The notes beneath the pieces were generated by a model. That model saw only the letters and a list, made by a program, of their open reading frames with translations, ran no database searches and was not told where the DNA came from. Source: an uncultured Eisenbergiella sp. (GTDB taxonomy: Bacteria > Bacillota > Clostridia > Lachnospirales > Lachnospiraceae). Taken from it: a stretch of 64,000 nucleotides of DNA. The translations under genes and the position numbers were made by a program. Location: the NCBI GenBank assembly GCA_910585455.1, contig CAJUEL010000005.1:62001-126000 (forward strand), read 5' to 3'. Positions 42,268 to 50,997 of this stretch are shown piece after piece (position 1 is the stretch's first letter; each line of letters opens with the position of its first letter).

Positions 42268-43818
42268 ATGTTCATGACAATTACTTCGTTTCCGTTTCTG
42301 CTGTTTGTGGCAGCCGGATTGATCATTTATTATATTGTGCCGAAATCATGGCAGTGGGTACAGCTTCTGATCATGAGCCTGGTGTTTTACTGCTGTGCGG
42401 CGGAGCCCTATACGATCGTGTGGCTGATCATTTCGGCGCTGACCGCTTACGGCAGCACGATGTGGATGGAGCGGCTGCGGCAAAGCGGGGAAAAACCGGT
42501 CAGGGCGGTGGGGGTGCTGACAGCCCTCGCCCTGGGGATCAACATTTTGATCTGGTTCGTTTTCAAGGGCTCCGGATTCTGGGCGCCTCTGCTTGGAAGG
42601 CTTCCCGGAGCGGGAGAGATCGCCTCGCCGGACGCCGGTCTGGTGGCGGCGCTGGGCATGGGCTATTACACGCTGCAGACGATCGGCTACGTGCTGGATT
42701 GTGCCTGGGAAAAAATAAAGCCGCAGAAGAATCCGTGCAAGCTGTTTTTATTCGTCTGCTTTTTCCCCCAGCTTGTGACGGGACCCATCAGCCAGTACAG
42801 TCAGCTGGAATCGCTGTACGAAAAGCACAACTTTCAATATTCCAATGTGACCCATGGCGCGCAGCGGATGCTGTGGGGATTTTTTAAAAAGCTGGTTTTG
42901 GCGGAGCGGGCGGGCATCATCGTTTCGGGCATCACGGCCGATCCTGCCGCTTATACCGGATTTTATGCCCTGATCGCGATTTTATTATATCCGGTTCAGA
43001 TGTATGCGGATTTTTCGGGCTGTATGGATATTGTGATCGGCGCAGCGGAAATGTTCGATATCCGTCTGGTGGAAAACTTCCGGAATCCCTTTTTTGCAAG
43101 GACATCCCAGGAATTCTGGCAGCGCTGGCATATCACGCTGGGGGTATGGGCGAAGGAATACGTTCTGTATCCGATGCTTAAGTCAAAGGCAATGGTGCGG
43201 TTTGGAAAATTTACCAGAAAGAAATTCGGAAAAAAGATGGGGAAATTCATCGCTACCGCGGCAGGGATGTTCGCCCTGTGGATGGTGATGGGCATCTGGC
43301 ATGGCGCGGTGCGGTTCATCGTGGGAGTCAGCCTGTGGTATTGGGTGATTCTGATGGCGGGAGAGCTTATGTCACCCGCGTTTCAGAAAATGACGGAGAA
43401 GCTGCAGTTTAAGACGGACAGCTTCAGCTGGCATCTGTTTCAGTCGGCGAGAACCTATGTGATCTATGCGGTGGGGGCAACCTTTTTCGGTGTGGGGCTC
43501 CGCAGGGGTGCGCGGCTGCTCCTGGAAGGCATCCGGGCGCTGGCGGGAAGGACCTCGAATCCCTGGATTTTTTTTGACGGGAGCATATTGAGCACAGGCG
43601 TGAGCTGGGCAGATATCAACATCATCATTTTCGCGGTATTGCTGTTGATCATCGTCGGGATTTTGCGGGAAAAATACGGCTATGCCCGTGTCTGGATGGA
43701 CAGGCAGGGCGTGGTATTTCGCTGGGGCGTCTGGATTCTTTTGTTTTTGCTGGTTTTGATTTACGGAAAATATGGTCCGGGATATGACGCGGCGGACTTT
43801 ATTTATCAGGGATTTTAG
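42268..43818 (+). CDS. MBOAT-family membrane O-acyltransferase (DltB-like)
   Basis: The 516-residue polytopic protein has the MBOAT signature: FLFVCFFPQLVTGPI, RTSQEFWQRWHITL, and the proposed catalytic histidine in MGIWHGAVRFI. MBOAT enzymes such as DltB and AlgI move an acyl group across the membrane onto a cell-wall or exopolysaccharide acceptor. It lies directly after the ACP gene, and the SGNH partner gene is at 33935-35488. It probably uses the cassette's acyl-ACP as donor. Confidence 0.9.
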   Translation: MFMTITSFPFLLFVAAGLIIYYIVPKSWQWVQLLIMSLVFYCCAAEPYTIVWLIISALTAYGSTMWMERLRQSGEKPVRAVGVLTALALGINILIWFVFKGSGFWAPLLGRLPGAGEIASPDAGLVAALGMGYYTLQTIGYVLDCAWEKIKPQKNPCKLFLFVCFFPQLVTGPISQYSQLESLYEKHNFQYSNVTHGAQRMLWGFFKKLVLAERAGIIVSGITADPAAYTGFYALIAILLYPVQMYADFSGCMDIVIGAAEMFDIRLVENFRNPFFARTSQEFWQRWHITLGVWAKEYVLYPMLKSKAMVRFGKFTRKKFGKKMGKFIATAAGMFALWMVMGIWHGAVRFIVGVSLWYWVILMAGELMSPAFQKMTEKLQFKTDSFSWHLFQSARTYVIYAVGATFFGVGLRRGARLLLEGIRALAGRTSNPWIFFDGSILSTGVSWADINIIIFAVLLLIIVGILREKYGYARVWMDRQGVVFRWGVWILLFLLVLIYGKYGPGYDAADFIYQGF

Positions 43819-43843
43819 GAAACGATGCATAGGGAGGAGCTGC

Positions 43844-45748
43844 ATGGAAAAACTGGCTTATACCGAAATTTTAAAAACGAATATCCATATTTTATCCATG
43901 CAGAAAACGGTGGCGTATCTGGATAGAAATCTTGATTGGCTGCGGGGAAAATACATTTGTGTGTCCAATGTGCACACAACGGTCATGGCATACCGGGATG
44001 AGGCCTATCGCGTCGTGCAGAACGGCAGCGCGCTCAATCTGCCGGACGGCAAGCCTCTGTCCATCGTGCAGCGCTTTCGGGGACATAAGGAAGCAGGGCG
44101 GGTGCCCGGACCGGATCTGATGCCGGAAATTTTCGCCCTTTCCGAAAAAAAAGGGTATCGGCACTATTTTTACGGGAGCAAGCCGGAAACGCTTGCAGCG
44201 CTTAAGAAGCAGCTTAAGAAGAAATATCCGGATTTGCAGATCGCCGGCATGTATTCTCCGCCCTTCCGACCACTGACCGAAAAGGAGGATCAGGCGGTGA
44301 CGGAACAGATCCGCGGGGCGAGGGCGGATTTTATCTGGATCGGATTGGGCGCGCCGAAGCAGGAATGCTGGATGGCGGCGCATGCGGGGAAATTTGACGG
44401 CGTAATGCTGGGCGTGGGCGCAGGCTTTGATTTCCATGCGGGAACGATCAAGCGGGCGCCGAAATGGATGCAGGAAAGCTGTATGGAATGGTTTTACCGG
44501 ATCTTGCAGGACCCCAGGCGGCTTTTGAAACGATATCTGAACACCAATTTCTCTTTTCTTTGGTATCTGGCGAAGGAAAAACGGAAGGCGAAAAAGAAGG
44601 GACGTCAAAAATCTCTGAAAATTGCCATGGTGGGGCAAAAGCGCATTCCTTCCCGGGAAGGGGGCGTGGAGGTCGTGGTGGACGAGCTGTCCACCCGCTT
44701 TGTGAAGCTGGGCCATCGGGTGGACGCCTATAACCGTGCCGGTTATCATGTGTCCGGCAAGGAATTTGACGAAAAGCGCGGTAAAATATACGAAGGGATC
44801 CGCCTGATCACGATCCCTACCTTCAAAAGCAGCAGCTTAAATGCCATGGTCTATTCCATTCTGGCATCCATCCGTCTGCTGTTTGGCGGATATGATATCG
44901 TTCATTATCACGCGGAAGGACCCTGTACGATGCTGTGGCTGCCAAAGCTTTTTGGCAGGCGTGTGGTGGCGACCATTCACGGACTGGACTGGCAGCGCTC
45001 CAAATGGGGCGGATTTGCCACCAGAGTTTTGAAATTCGGCGAAAAAATGGCGGCAAAGCATGCGGATGCGTTGATCGTCCTTTCCCGGAATGTGCAGGAA
45101 TATTTCCGGGAAACCTATGGCAGGGAAACGCTGTATATTCCAAACGGGATCGACAGGCCAAAGAAAGCGGAGGTCTCTTTGATACGGGAGAAGTTCGGGC
45201 TGGAAAAGGACGGCTATATCCTGTTTCTGGCGCGCATCGTGCCGGAAAAGGGATTACACTACCTGATCGAGGCTTTTTATCATGTGGAGACGGAGAAGAA
45301 GCTGGTGATCGCGGGCGGCGTCAGCCATTCCCAGGAATATATGGATAAGATCATGGCGATGGTGGAAAAGGATGAACGGATCATCTGGACGGACTTCGTG
45401 CAGGGGCGCATGCTGGAGGAGCTTTGCTCCAATGCGTATCTGTATGTGCTGCCCAGTGACGTAGAGGGAATGGCCATGACGCTTCTGGAAGCGATGAGCT
45501 ATGGAAACTGCTGCCTGGTCAGCGACATTGCGGAAAATCTGGAGGTCGTGGAGGATTGCGCTGTCAGCTTCCGGAAGGGAAATGTGGGAGAACTTGGAGA
45601 GAAACTGACAGAATTGATTGCGCATCCGGAGCAGGTGGAGTATTATAAGGAAAGAAGTGCGGATTACATTTGCAAAAAGTATGACTGGGAGGATGTGGCG
45701 GCACAGACGCTTTTGGCTTACCGGAAAACGGTACAAGGGAAAGGATGA
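43844..45748 (+). CDS. GT26-GT4 fusion glycosyltransferase (WecG/TagA-like plus GT4)
   Basis: A single 634-residue frame holds two enzymes. Residues 1-245 are a GT26 domain, with VSNVHTTVMAYRD, NLPDGKPL, GPDLMP, WIGLGAPKQE and GVGAGFDFHAG. From about 265 (LKIAMVGQKRIPSREGG) follows a GT-B domain of GT4 type with LFLARIVPEKGLHYLIEAF and VLPSDVEGMAMTLLEAM. GT26 enzymes add ManNAc or a related sugar to a polyprenyl-diphosphate sugar. The fusion implies two successive sugar transfers by one protein. The start at 43844 has AGGGAGGAG upstream. Confidence 0.88.
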   Translation: MEKLAYTEILKTNIHILSMQKTVAYLDRNLDWLRGKYICVSNVHTTVMAYRDEAYRVVQNGSALNLPDGKPLSIVQRFRGHKEAGRVPGPDLMPEIFALSEKKGYRHYFYGSKPETLAALKKQLKKKYPDLQIAGMYSPPFRPLTEKEDQAVTEQIRGARADFIWIGLGAPKQECWMAAHAGKFDGVMLGVGAGFDFHAGTIKRAPKWMQESCMEWFYRILQDPRRLLKRYLNTNFSFLWYLAKEKRKAKKKGRQKSLKIAMVGQKRIPSREGGVEVVVDELSTRFVKLGHRVDAYNRAGYHVSGKEFDEKRGKIYEGIRLITIPTFKSSSLNAMVYSILASIRLLFGGYDIVHYHAEGPCTMLWLPKLFGRRVVATIHGLDWQRSKWGGFATRVLKFGEKMAAKHADALIVLSRNVQEYFRETYGRETLYIPNGIDRPKKAEVSLIREKFGLEKDGYILFLARIVPEKGLHYLIEAFYHVETEKKLVIAGGVSHSQEYMDKIMAMVEKDERIIWTDFVQGRMLEELCSNAYLYVLPSDVEGMAMTLLEAMSYGNCCLVSDIAENLEVVEDCAVSFRKGNVGELGEKLTELIAHPEQVEYYKERSADYICKKYDWEDVAAQTLLAYRKTVQGKG

Positions 45749-45751
45749 AGG

Positions 45752-47500
45752 ATGCTGGCGAAGCTGCGATATATTTTTGACAGAAAAGATAAGATAAAGA
45801 TACTGCTGATTCTGACAGCCGTGATGATCGGCAGCTTTTTCGAGCTGCTGGGCGTGGCGATTTTCACGCCCTTTGTGAACGTGATCATGGATCCTGTGAG
45901 CATACAGAATACACCGCTTTTGCGGCGGCTCTATGAATGGGGCGGTTTTTCGCAGAGCCGGGATTTCCTGGCGGCGATCGCCGGTGCGATCATTTTTATC
46001 TATATTTTTAAAAATATATTTATGGCGCTGGAAAAAAACTGGATTTACAAATTTTCCTACGGGATCCAGAAAAAAATATCCGTCCGTCTGCTGAAATCCT
46101 ACATCAGGGAGCCATATACCTTTCACCTGAATAAAAATATCGCGGTTCTGCAAAGAAGCCTGCAGGAGGATACGGACCTTTTTACAAAGGGGATTATCCA
46201 TGCGATGGAGTTGATTGCGGAAATAACGGTCTGCGGCGTGTTAGGTATTTTTCTGTACATGGAAAGTAAATCCATCACGATCATTGTGCTGGTGATGCTG
46301 GTGGTCTGCGTGGGTATTTTCACAACCATATCCAGAAAGTTTTCCAAAAATCTGGGTGCGCAGTGTCAGATTTACAAGGGAAAGCTATATCAGTGGGTAA
46401 ATCAGTCCCTCGGCGGTATCAAGGAACTGAAAATACTCAACCGGGAAGATTATTTTGTTGATTCCTACGAAAAATATTTCGGAAAATACATCTATGGGCT
46501 GCGCATCAACCGGCTGATTGCGGTGCTGCCCAGGTATTTTGTGGAGGCGGTCTGCATGTCCAGCCTGCTTCTGGCGATCCTTGTCAAGATGTTCTGGGGA
46601 CAGGGAGACATCACCAACTATATTTCTCAGCTCGCGGTGTTCGCGGTCGCGGCATTCCGGCTTTTGCCGGCGGTAGGAAAAATCAATGAGCATGTGGCGG
46701 ATATTTTGTATTCCTACCCTTCTCTGGATCTGATTTATCATGATTTAAAGCAAATCGAGGAGGAACCGGAGAGCAAGGTAAAGGAGGACATCGATTGGAA
46801 ATTCCGGACGGAAATCCAGGTGAAAAATGTCAGCTATCACTATCCGGATACGGAGGAATGGGTGTTAAACGGCGTGAGCTTCCGGATTCCAAAGGGAAAG
46901 ACCACAGCGTTTATCGGCCCCTCCGGCGCGGGAAAGACCACGATGGTGGATGTCATTTTAGGGCTTTTAAAGCCGCAGCTGGGCAAGGTATATGCGGACG
47001 AGCTCAATATTCATAAGCACCAATACGTGTGGCAGAGGGAGATCGGCTATATTCCCCAGGTGATTTATCTGTCTGACGATACGATACGGAATAACATTGC
47101 CTTTGGCATACGGGAGAAAGAGGTGGACGAGGCCGCTGTTTTGGAAGCGGTAAAAAAGGCGCAGCTGTTTGACTTTATCGAAAGTCTGCCGGACGGGCTG
47201 GACACCTTTGTTGGAGACCGGGGCGTGCGGCTTTCGGGAGGACAGCGGCAGCGCATCGGCATTGCCCGGGCATTGTACCATGATCCCGAGGTGCTGGTAC
47301 TGGATGAGGCAACCTCCGCGCTGGATAATGAGACGGAAGCGGCGGTCATGGAGGCGATCGACCATTTGCAGGGACAGAAGACGATCCTGATCATCGCCCA
47401 TCGCCTGACAACGATCCGGAATGCGGATCTTGTGCTGGAGGTGACGGACGGAAAGGTCTGTGAAAGAGCCAAGAAGGATGTGCTGGGTGAGAATGTCTGA
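45752..47500 (+). CDS. ABC-type lipid-linked oligosaccharide flippase (PglK/MsbA-like)
   Basis: This is a 582-residue half-transporter: an N-terminal six-helix membrane domain, then an ATPase domain with Walker A GPSGAGKTT, signature LSGGQRQRIGIARALYHD, Walker B VLVLDEATSALD and IAHRL. PglK-type proteins flip lipid-linked oligosaccharides. It follows the GT26-GT4 gene by 3 bp. The locus therefore has two export routes, this one and the Wzm/Wzt pair at 1853-3699. Confidence 0.88.
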   Translation: MLAKLRYIFDRKDKIKILLILTAVMIGSFFELLGVAIFTPFVNVIMDPVSIQNTPLLRRLYEWGGFSQSRDFLAAIAGAIIFIYIFKNIFMALEKNWIYKFSYGIQKKISVRLLKSYIREPYTFHLNKNIAVLQRSLQEDTDLFTKGIIHAMELIAEITVCGVLGIFLYMESKSITIIVLVMLVVCVGIFTTISRKFSKNLGAQCQIYKGKLYQWVNQSLGGIKELKILNREDYFVDSYEKYFGKYIYGLRINRLIAVLPRYFVEAVCMSSLLLAILVKMFWGQGDITNYISQLAVFAVAAFRLLPAVGKINEHVADILYSYPSLDLIYHDLKQIEEEPESKVKEDIDWKFRTEIQVKNVSYHYPDTEEWVLNGVSFRIPKGKTTAFIGPSGAGKTTMVDVILGLLKPQLGKVYADELNIHKHQYVWQREIGYIPQVIYLSDDTIRNNIAFGIREKEVDEAAVLEAVKKAQLFDFIESLPDGLDTFVGDRGVRLSGGQRQRIGIARALYHDPEVLVLDEATSALDNETEAAVMEAIDHLQGQKTILIIAHRLTTIRNADLVLEVTDGKVCERAKKDVLGENV

Positions 47501-49109
47501 GAAAAAGAAGGAATGCGCGTTTTACGCGGGAATACTGGCAGTCTCGCTCCTGCTGTTTACGCTGGTCGGGGAGAGGGGCTATTATGAATATCCGGACAGC
47601 TGGCAGTATATCGGACTGACAGGCGGAGAGGGAATCATGCCCACCTATCCGCTGTTCATCCATTTGCACAGAGTGATTCTGGGAGAAGGAAGATTTTTGT
47701 ATGGCGTGGTGGCGTCCCAGACGGTGCTGACGGTGGTATGCCTGATGCTCTATCTGCTCTGGATCCGGAAGCGCTTTCGCCCGGGATATCTGGTGTCCGC
47801 CTTGATTTTTGTCGTATCTCTGGTTCCCTTTACGCTGGATTTTCCGGCGCTGATGGGAAACCATGCGATTTTGACAGAAGCGCTGACTTATCCGTTGTTT
47901 TATCTGTTTGTGATCGTGTTTACGGAGACGGCGATCCGGAAAAAATATGGATGGGTTTGTCTGACCGTCCTGATGGGACTTGCGCTGGCGCTGGTTCGGA
48001 CGCAGATGCAGATTTGTTTTGGATTTGCGGCGGCGGTTTTCTGGTACGTGGTCTGGAGAAAAAGCGCGGGGAAGCGGCGCTGGAGCAGGCTTGGAAGGCT
48101 GCTTGCCGGGCTGCTGGTATGCGGAGGGATTGTGGTGGCTGGCGAGGTGTGCCTGCTGCAGATCAATGGGCGGCTGCAGGCGGTGGCGTCGGCCTGCAGG
48201 AAAGAGCTTGCCGGAAATGTATATATAGAGGAACAGATGCAGGAGGTTGCGTCTGTAAAAGCGGAAATATCCGGGATTCTGGGAGATTTAATGACTGTAT
48301 CAGCCCGGGAAAATGAAGGAAATAAAGATACCGGGGAGTCGGACGGAGCTGTTGAGAATATGACTGGGCAGTTTGACAGCATTTTGATAGACAGAACCTT
48401 TTATGAAATGGATGCGGAGGACTGGAGGCTTTTTGAGGACTCTGAAACGCAGGAATTATTTCACGTGTATTATCGTCAGATGGATAGCAAAAAGGCGCTT
48501 CATATTTATGCGCGGAACGGTCTGTGGAAGTGGAAGGATATTATGAATGGGACTGCTTCGGGGGCCGGATGCATGTATAGTGGTTGGCTGGAATATGTGA
48601 GGGAAAATCCGGACTCGCAGATTGCGGACTCGAATTATTGGATGCAGGTGAACAGAAAAATAGCCTTCGCTCTGCTGAAAAAGCATTGGCCCCGGATGTT
48701 ATACCATACGCTGTGCATGTTGCCACAGGGGTTCATCTGCACGGTGTTTTTCCAAAAAGAGACAGTTTATGGATTGTGCCATTTGTATACACTGTTGATT
48801 TATTGTACCGCTATCGCGCTTTTGGCAATTGGCTGGAAAAAAAAAGCGGTGGTACAAGAGCGTTGTGAATTCATGCTTTCCGCACTTTTTCTGAATATCG
48901 GAATGGTCGTGGTGATCAGTGTGATCTTTTTTGGCATGCAGCGGTATTTGATTTATGGATTTGGGGTATTTTACGCTGCCCTTTTGCTGATACTGGAGCA
49001 GCTTTATCGAGCATATGGGAGGTTACAATCCGGAAAAGCCCGGGTCGCAGCCAGAGGAGAACGTTATGGAAGAAAGGAAGAAGCCGCTCCTGATCATTCC
49101 GGCTTATAA
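47493..49109 (+). CDS. Polytopic membrane protein, possible GT-C transferase or polymerase
   Basis: The 538-residue protein has about ten membrane helices and a large hydrophilic loop in the middle (roughly residues 240-370). The early YPDSWQYIGLTGG segment recalls GT-C enzymes with an acidic pair in the first outer loop. I do not recognise a definite family. No other Wzy-like polymerase is obvious in the window, so it is a candidate for polymerase or for a polyprenyl-phosphate-dependent sugar transferase. It overlaps the flippase gene by 8 bp. Confidence 0.6.
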   Translation: MSEKKKECAFYAGILAVSLLLFTLVGERGYYEYPDSWQYIGLTGGEGIMPTYPLFIHLHRVILGEGRFLYGVVASQTVLTVVCLMLYLLWIRKRFRPGYLVSALIFVVSLVPFTLDFPALMGNHAILTEALTYPLFYLFVIVFTETAIRKKYGWVCLTVLMGLALALVRTQMQICFGFAAAVFWYVVWRKSAGKRRWSRLGRLLAGLLVCGGIVVAGEVCLLQINGRLQAVASACRKELAGNVYIEEQMQEVASVKAEISGILGDLMTVSARENEGNKDTGESDGAVENMTGQFDSILIDRTFYEMDAEDWRLFEDSETQELFHVYYRQMDSKKALHIYARNGLWKWKDIMNGTASGAGCMYSGWLEYVRENPDSQIADSNYWMQVNRKIAFALLKKHWPRMLYHTLCMLPQGFICTVFFQKETVYGLCHLYTLLIYCTAIALLAIGWKKKAVVQERCEFMLSALFLNIGMVVVISVIFFGMQRYLIYGFGVFYAALLLILEQLYRAYGRLQSGKARVAARGERYGRKEEAAPDHSGL

Positions 49110-49779
49110 CGAAGAAGAGAGCATAGAGAGACTTGTCAATAACCTGACAGATAATTACCCACAGTACGATTATGTGATCATTAATGATGGCTCACTGGAC
49201 CGCACAGAAGAAATCTGTGAAAAAAATGATTACAATGTCATAAACCTTCCCATTAATTTAGGAATAGGCGGCGCGGTGCAGACCGGATATCAGTATGCCA
49301 AAAGGTATGGCTATGATATCGCCGTCCAGATTGACGGGGATGGGCAGCATGATGTGTCTTTTCTGGAAAAGGTGATCGAGCCGTTACAAGCAGGGAGGGC
49401 GGATGTGGTGATCGGTTCCCGCTTTCTGGAGCATGAGGGCTTTCAGTCCTCCGCAACCAGAAGATTGGGCATCGGGATCTTAAGCGGCCTGCTTCGCCTT
49501 TGCACCGGCGTTCGGGTGAAGGATGTGACCAGCGGATTCAGGGCAGTGAATAAAAAGTTTATCGATGTCTATGCCGCAGACTACCCTTCTGATTATCCGG
49601 AGCCGGAGGCGATCATCACGGCGGTGATGTATCGGGGGCGGATTTTGGAGGTACCGGTGGTCATGAAAGAACGGGAAGGCGGGGAAAGCTCCATTAATCT
49701 GCGAAAATCCGTTTACTATATGATCAAGGTGACATTGGCGATTCTGGTCAGGCGGATCAGCTACGGGTTTCGAAGATAA
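49066..49779 (+). CDS. Family 2 glycosyltransferase (DPM1-like)
   Basis: The 237-residue GT2 enzyme has LIIPAYNEEESIERLV, INDGSLDRT, NLGIGGAVQTGYQYA and QIDGDGQHD (DxD). The tail HEG..TSGFRAVNKK is as in polyprenyl-phosphate mannosyltransferases. It would charge polyprenyl phosphate with a sugar for a GT-C enzyme, perhaps the product of the preceding, overlapping gene. ATG 49066 has AGAGGAGA upstream. Confidence 0.88.
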   Translation: MEERKKPLLIIPAYNEEESIERLVNNLTDNYPQYDYVIINDGSLDRTEEICEKNDYNVINLPINLGIGGAVQTGYQYAKRYGYDIAVQIDGDGQHDVSFLEKVIEPLQAGRADVVIGSRFLEHEGFQSSATRRLGIGILSGLLRLCTGVRVKDVTSGFRAVNKKFIDVYAADYPSDYPEPEAIITAVMYRGRILEVPVVMKEREGGESSINLRKSVYYMIKVTLAILVRRISYGFRR

Positions 49780-49794
49780 AACGGGAGGCGGAAA

Positions 49795-50178
49795 ATGGGA
49801 GCGAATATCTTACCGGTGAATCTGCGCATCACACTCGCAATCGCATTGGTGGTTTACCTGGTTTTGATCCTTGTTTTTCTGAAAAATAAGGCGATTGAAC
49901 TGAAATATACGCTGCTCTGGCTGGCGGCCGGCGTTGCCATGGGAATATTGATCGTTTTTCCTGAAATTCTTCCCTGGTTCATTCATTTGCTGGGCGTGAC
50001 GGACAATATGAACGGTCTGTTCCTGATTTGCATTGCATTTCTGATGATGCTGCTGATGGAGCTGACCTCTATCGTTTCCAGACAGGCGCGCAAGATCCGC
50101 CGTCTGACCCAGAATCAGGCGATCATGGAGCGGGAAATACGGGAATTAAAGGAAAGCATCGGAGAAAAAAATGGATAA
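49795..50178 (+). CDS. DUF2304-like small membrane protein
   Basis: The 127-residue protein has three membrane helices followed by a basic helical tail (RQARKIRRLTQNQAIMEREI), the layout of DUF2304 proteins. These regularly sit next to DPM1-like GT2 genes in Gram-positive surface-glycan loci. The function is unknown; it may be a membrane partner of the preceding transferase. Confidence 0.75.
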   Translation: MGANILPVNLRITLAIALVVYLVLILVFLKNKAIELKYTLLWLAAGVAMGILIVFPEILPWFIHLLGVTDNMNGLFLICIAFLMMLLMELTSIVSRQARKIRRLTQNQAIMEREIRELKESIGEKNG

Positions 50179-50899
50179 GGTATCCGTCATCATGACGACC
50201 TATAACAGCATAGAGCATATCCGCACAACGCTGGAGAGCGTGCGGCGGCAGGATTATCCGTCCATTGAGGTGGTGGTCTGTGACGGAGGATCGACGGACG
50301 GCACGCTGGATGTGCTGCGGGAATATGAAAAGCTGCCGGATATGGAGCTGCGGTGGAGGTCAGAGCCGGATCATGGGCTGTATGATGCCATGAATAAAGG
50401 ATATGGCATGTCCACAGGGGAAATTGTGGTGTGCTTTAACGATGTTTATTGCAGGAAGGATGCCATACGGCTCTGCGTGGAGGCGATGGAGGCTCAAAAC
50501 TGCAGCGGCGCCCATGCCGATCTGGTTTATGCGGACGGGGATAAGGTAATCCGAAGGTGGAGAATGGGCGAGGGCACGATTGCGCAGGGGTGGATGCCGG
50601 GGCATCCGACGCTGTTTCTGCGACGGGAAATTTATGAACGGTATGGGCTGTATCATACCGATTATCGGGGATCGGCAGATTATGAATTCATGGTGCGGAT
50701 TTTAAAGGACGGAAATATCCGGCTGGCATATGTGCCGGAAACGATTGTGAGCATGTACTATGGCGGAGTCAGCACAAAGGGGCTGGGAGGCTACCTGCTC
50801 TCCTTAAAGGAAGGGCATCGGGCATTAAAAGAAAACGGCGTAAAATGCGCATGGGTGATCGACTTAAAGCGCACGATAAGAGTGCTTAGGCAGTTCTGA
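50171..50899 (+). CDS. Family 2 glycosyltransferase (WcaA-like)
   Basis: The 242-residue GT2 protein has VIMTTYNSIEHIRTTLESV, VCDGGSTDGT, SEPDHGLYDAMNKG and CFNDVY in the DxD position. The GHPTLFLRREIYERYG block is common in colanic-acid-type transferases of this kind. It overlaps the DUF2304 gene by 8 bp. The sugar donor is unknown. Confidence 0.86.
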   Translation: MDKVSVIMTTYNSIEHIRTTLESVRRQDYPSIEVVVCDGGSTDGTLDVLREYEKLPDMELRWRSEPDHGLYDAMNKGYGMSTGEIVVCFNDVYCRKDAIRLCVEAMEAQNCSGAHADLVYADGDKVIRRWRMGEGTIAQGWMPGHPTLFLRREIYERYGLYHTDYRGSADYEFMVRILKDGNIRLAYVPETIVSMYYGGVSTKGLGGYLLSLKEGHRALKENGVKCAWVIDLKRTIRVLRQF

Positions 50900-50952
50900 G
50901 ATTGCCGGAAAAAGGAAGCCGGACTGCGGGCAGACGTAGAAGCTGTATTGGG

Positions 50953-50982
50953 GTAACAGTTCAGACCTGTCTGAACTGTTAC
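50953..50982. repeat. Perfect 13-bp hairpin, copy 1 of a TTCAGA repeat family
   Basis: GTAACAGTTCAGA (50953-50965) and its exact complement (50970-50982) flank a 4-nt loop (CCTG). It lies 15 bp before the start of the next glycosyltransferase gene. There is only ATTT after it, so a terminator role is weak. A related hairpin occurs at 63802-63826. Confidence 0.75.
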
Positions 50983-50997
50983 GTATTTGGGGGATTT

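Noticed and set aside
37071..43818. FkbH, ACP and MaoC genes as part of a polyketide cluster
   Set aside because: No ketosynthase or polyketide module is present. The MBOAT, SGNH and glycosyltransferase neighbours point to surface acylation.
43892..45161. Reverse-strand ORFs opposite the GT26-GT4 gene
   Set aside because: Low-complexity Arg/His/Pro-rich translations typical of antisense frames of GC-rich genes.
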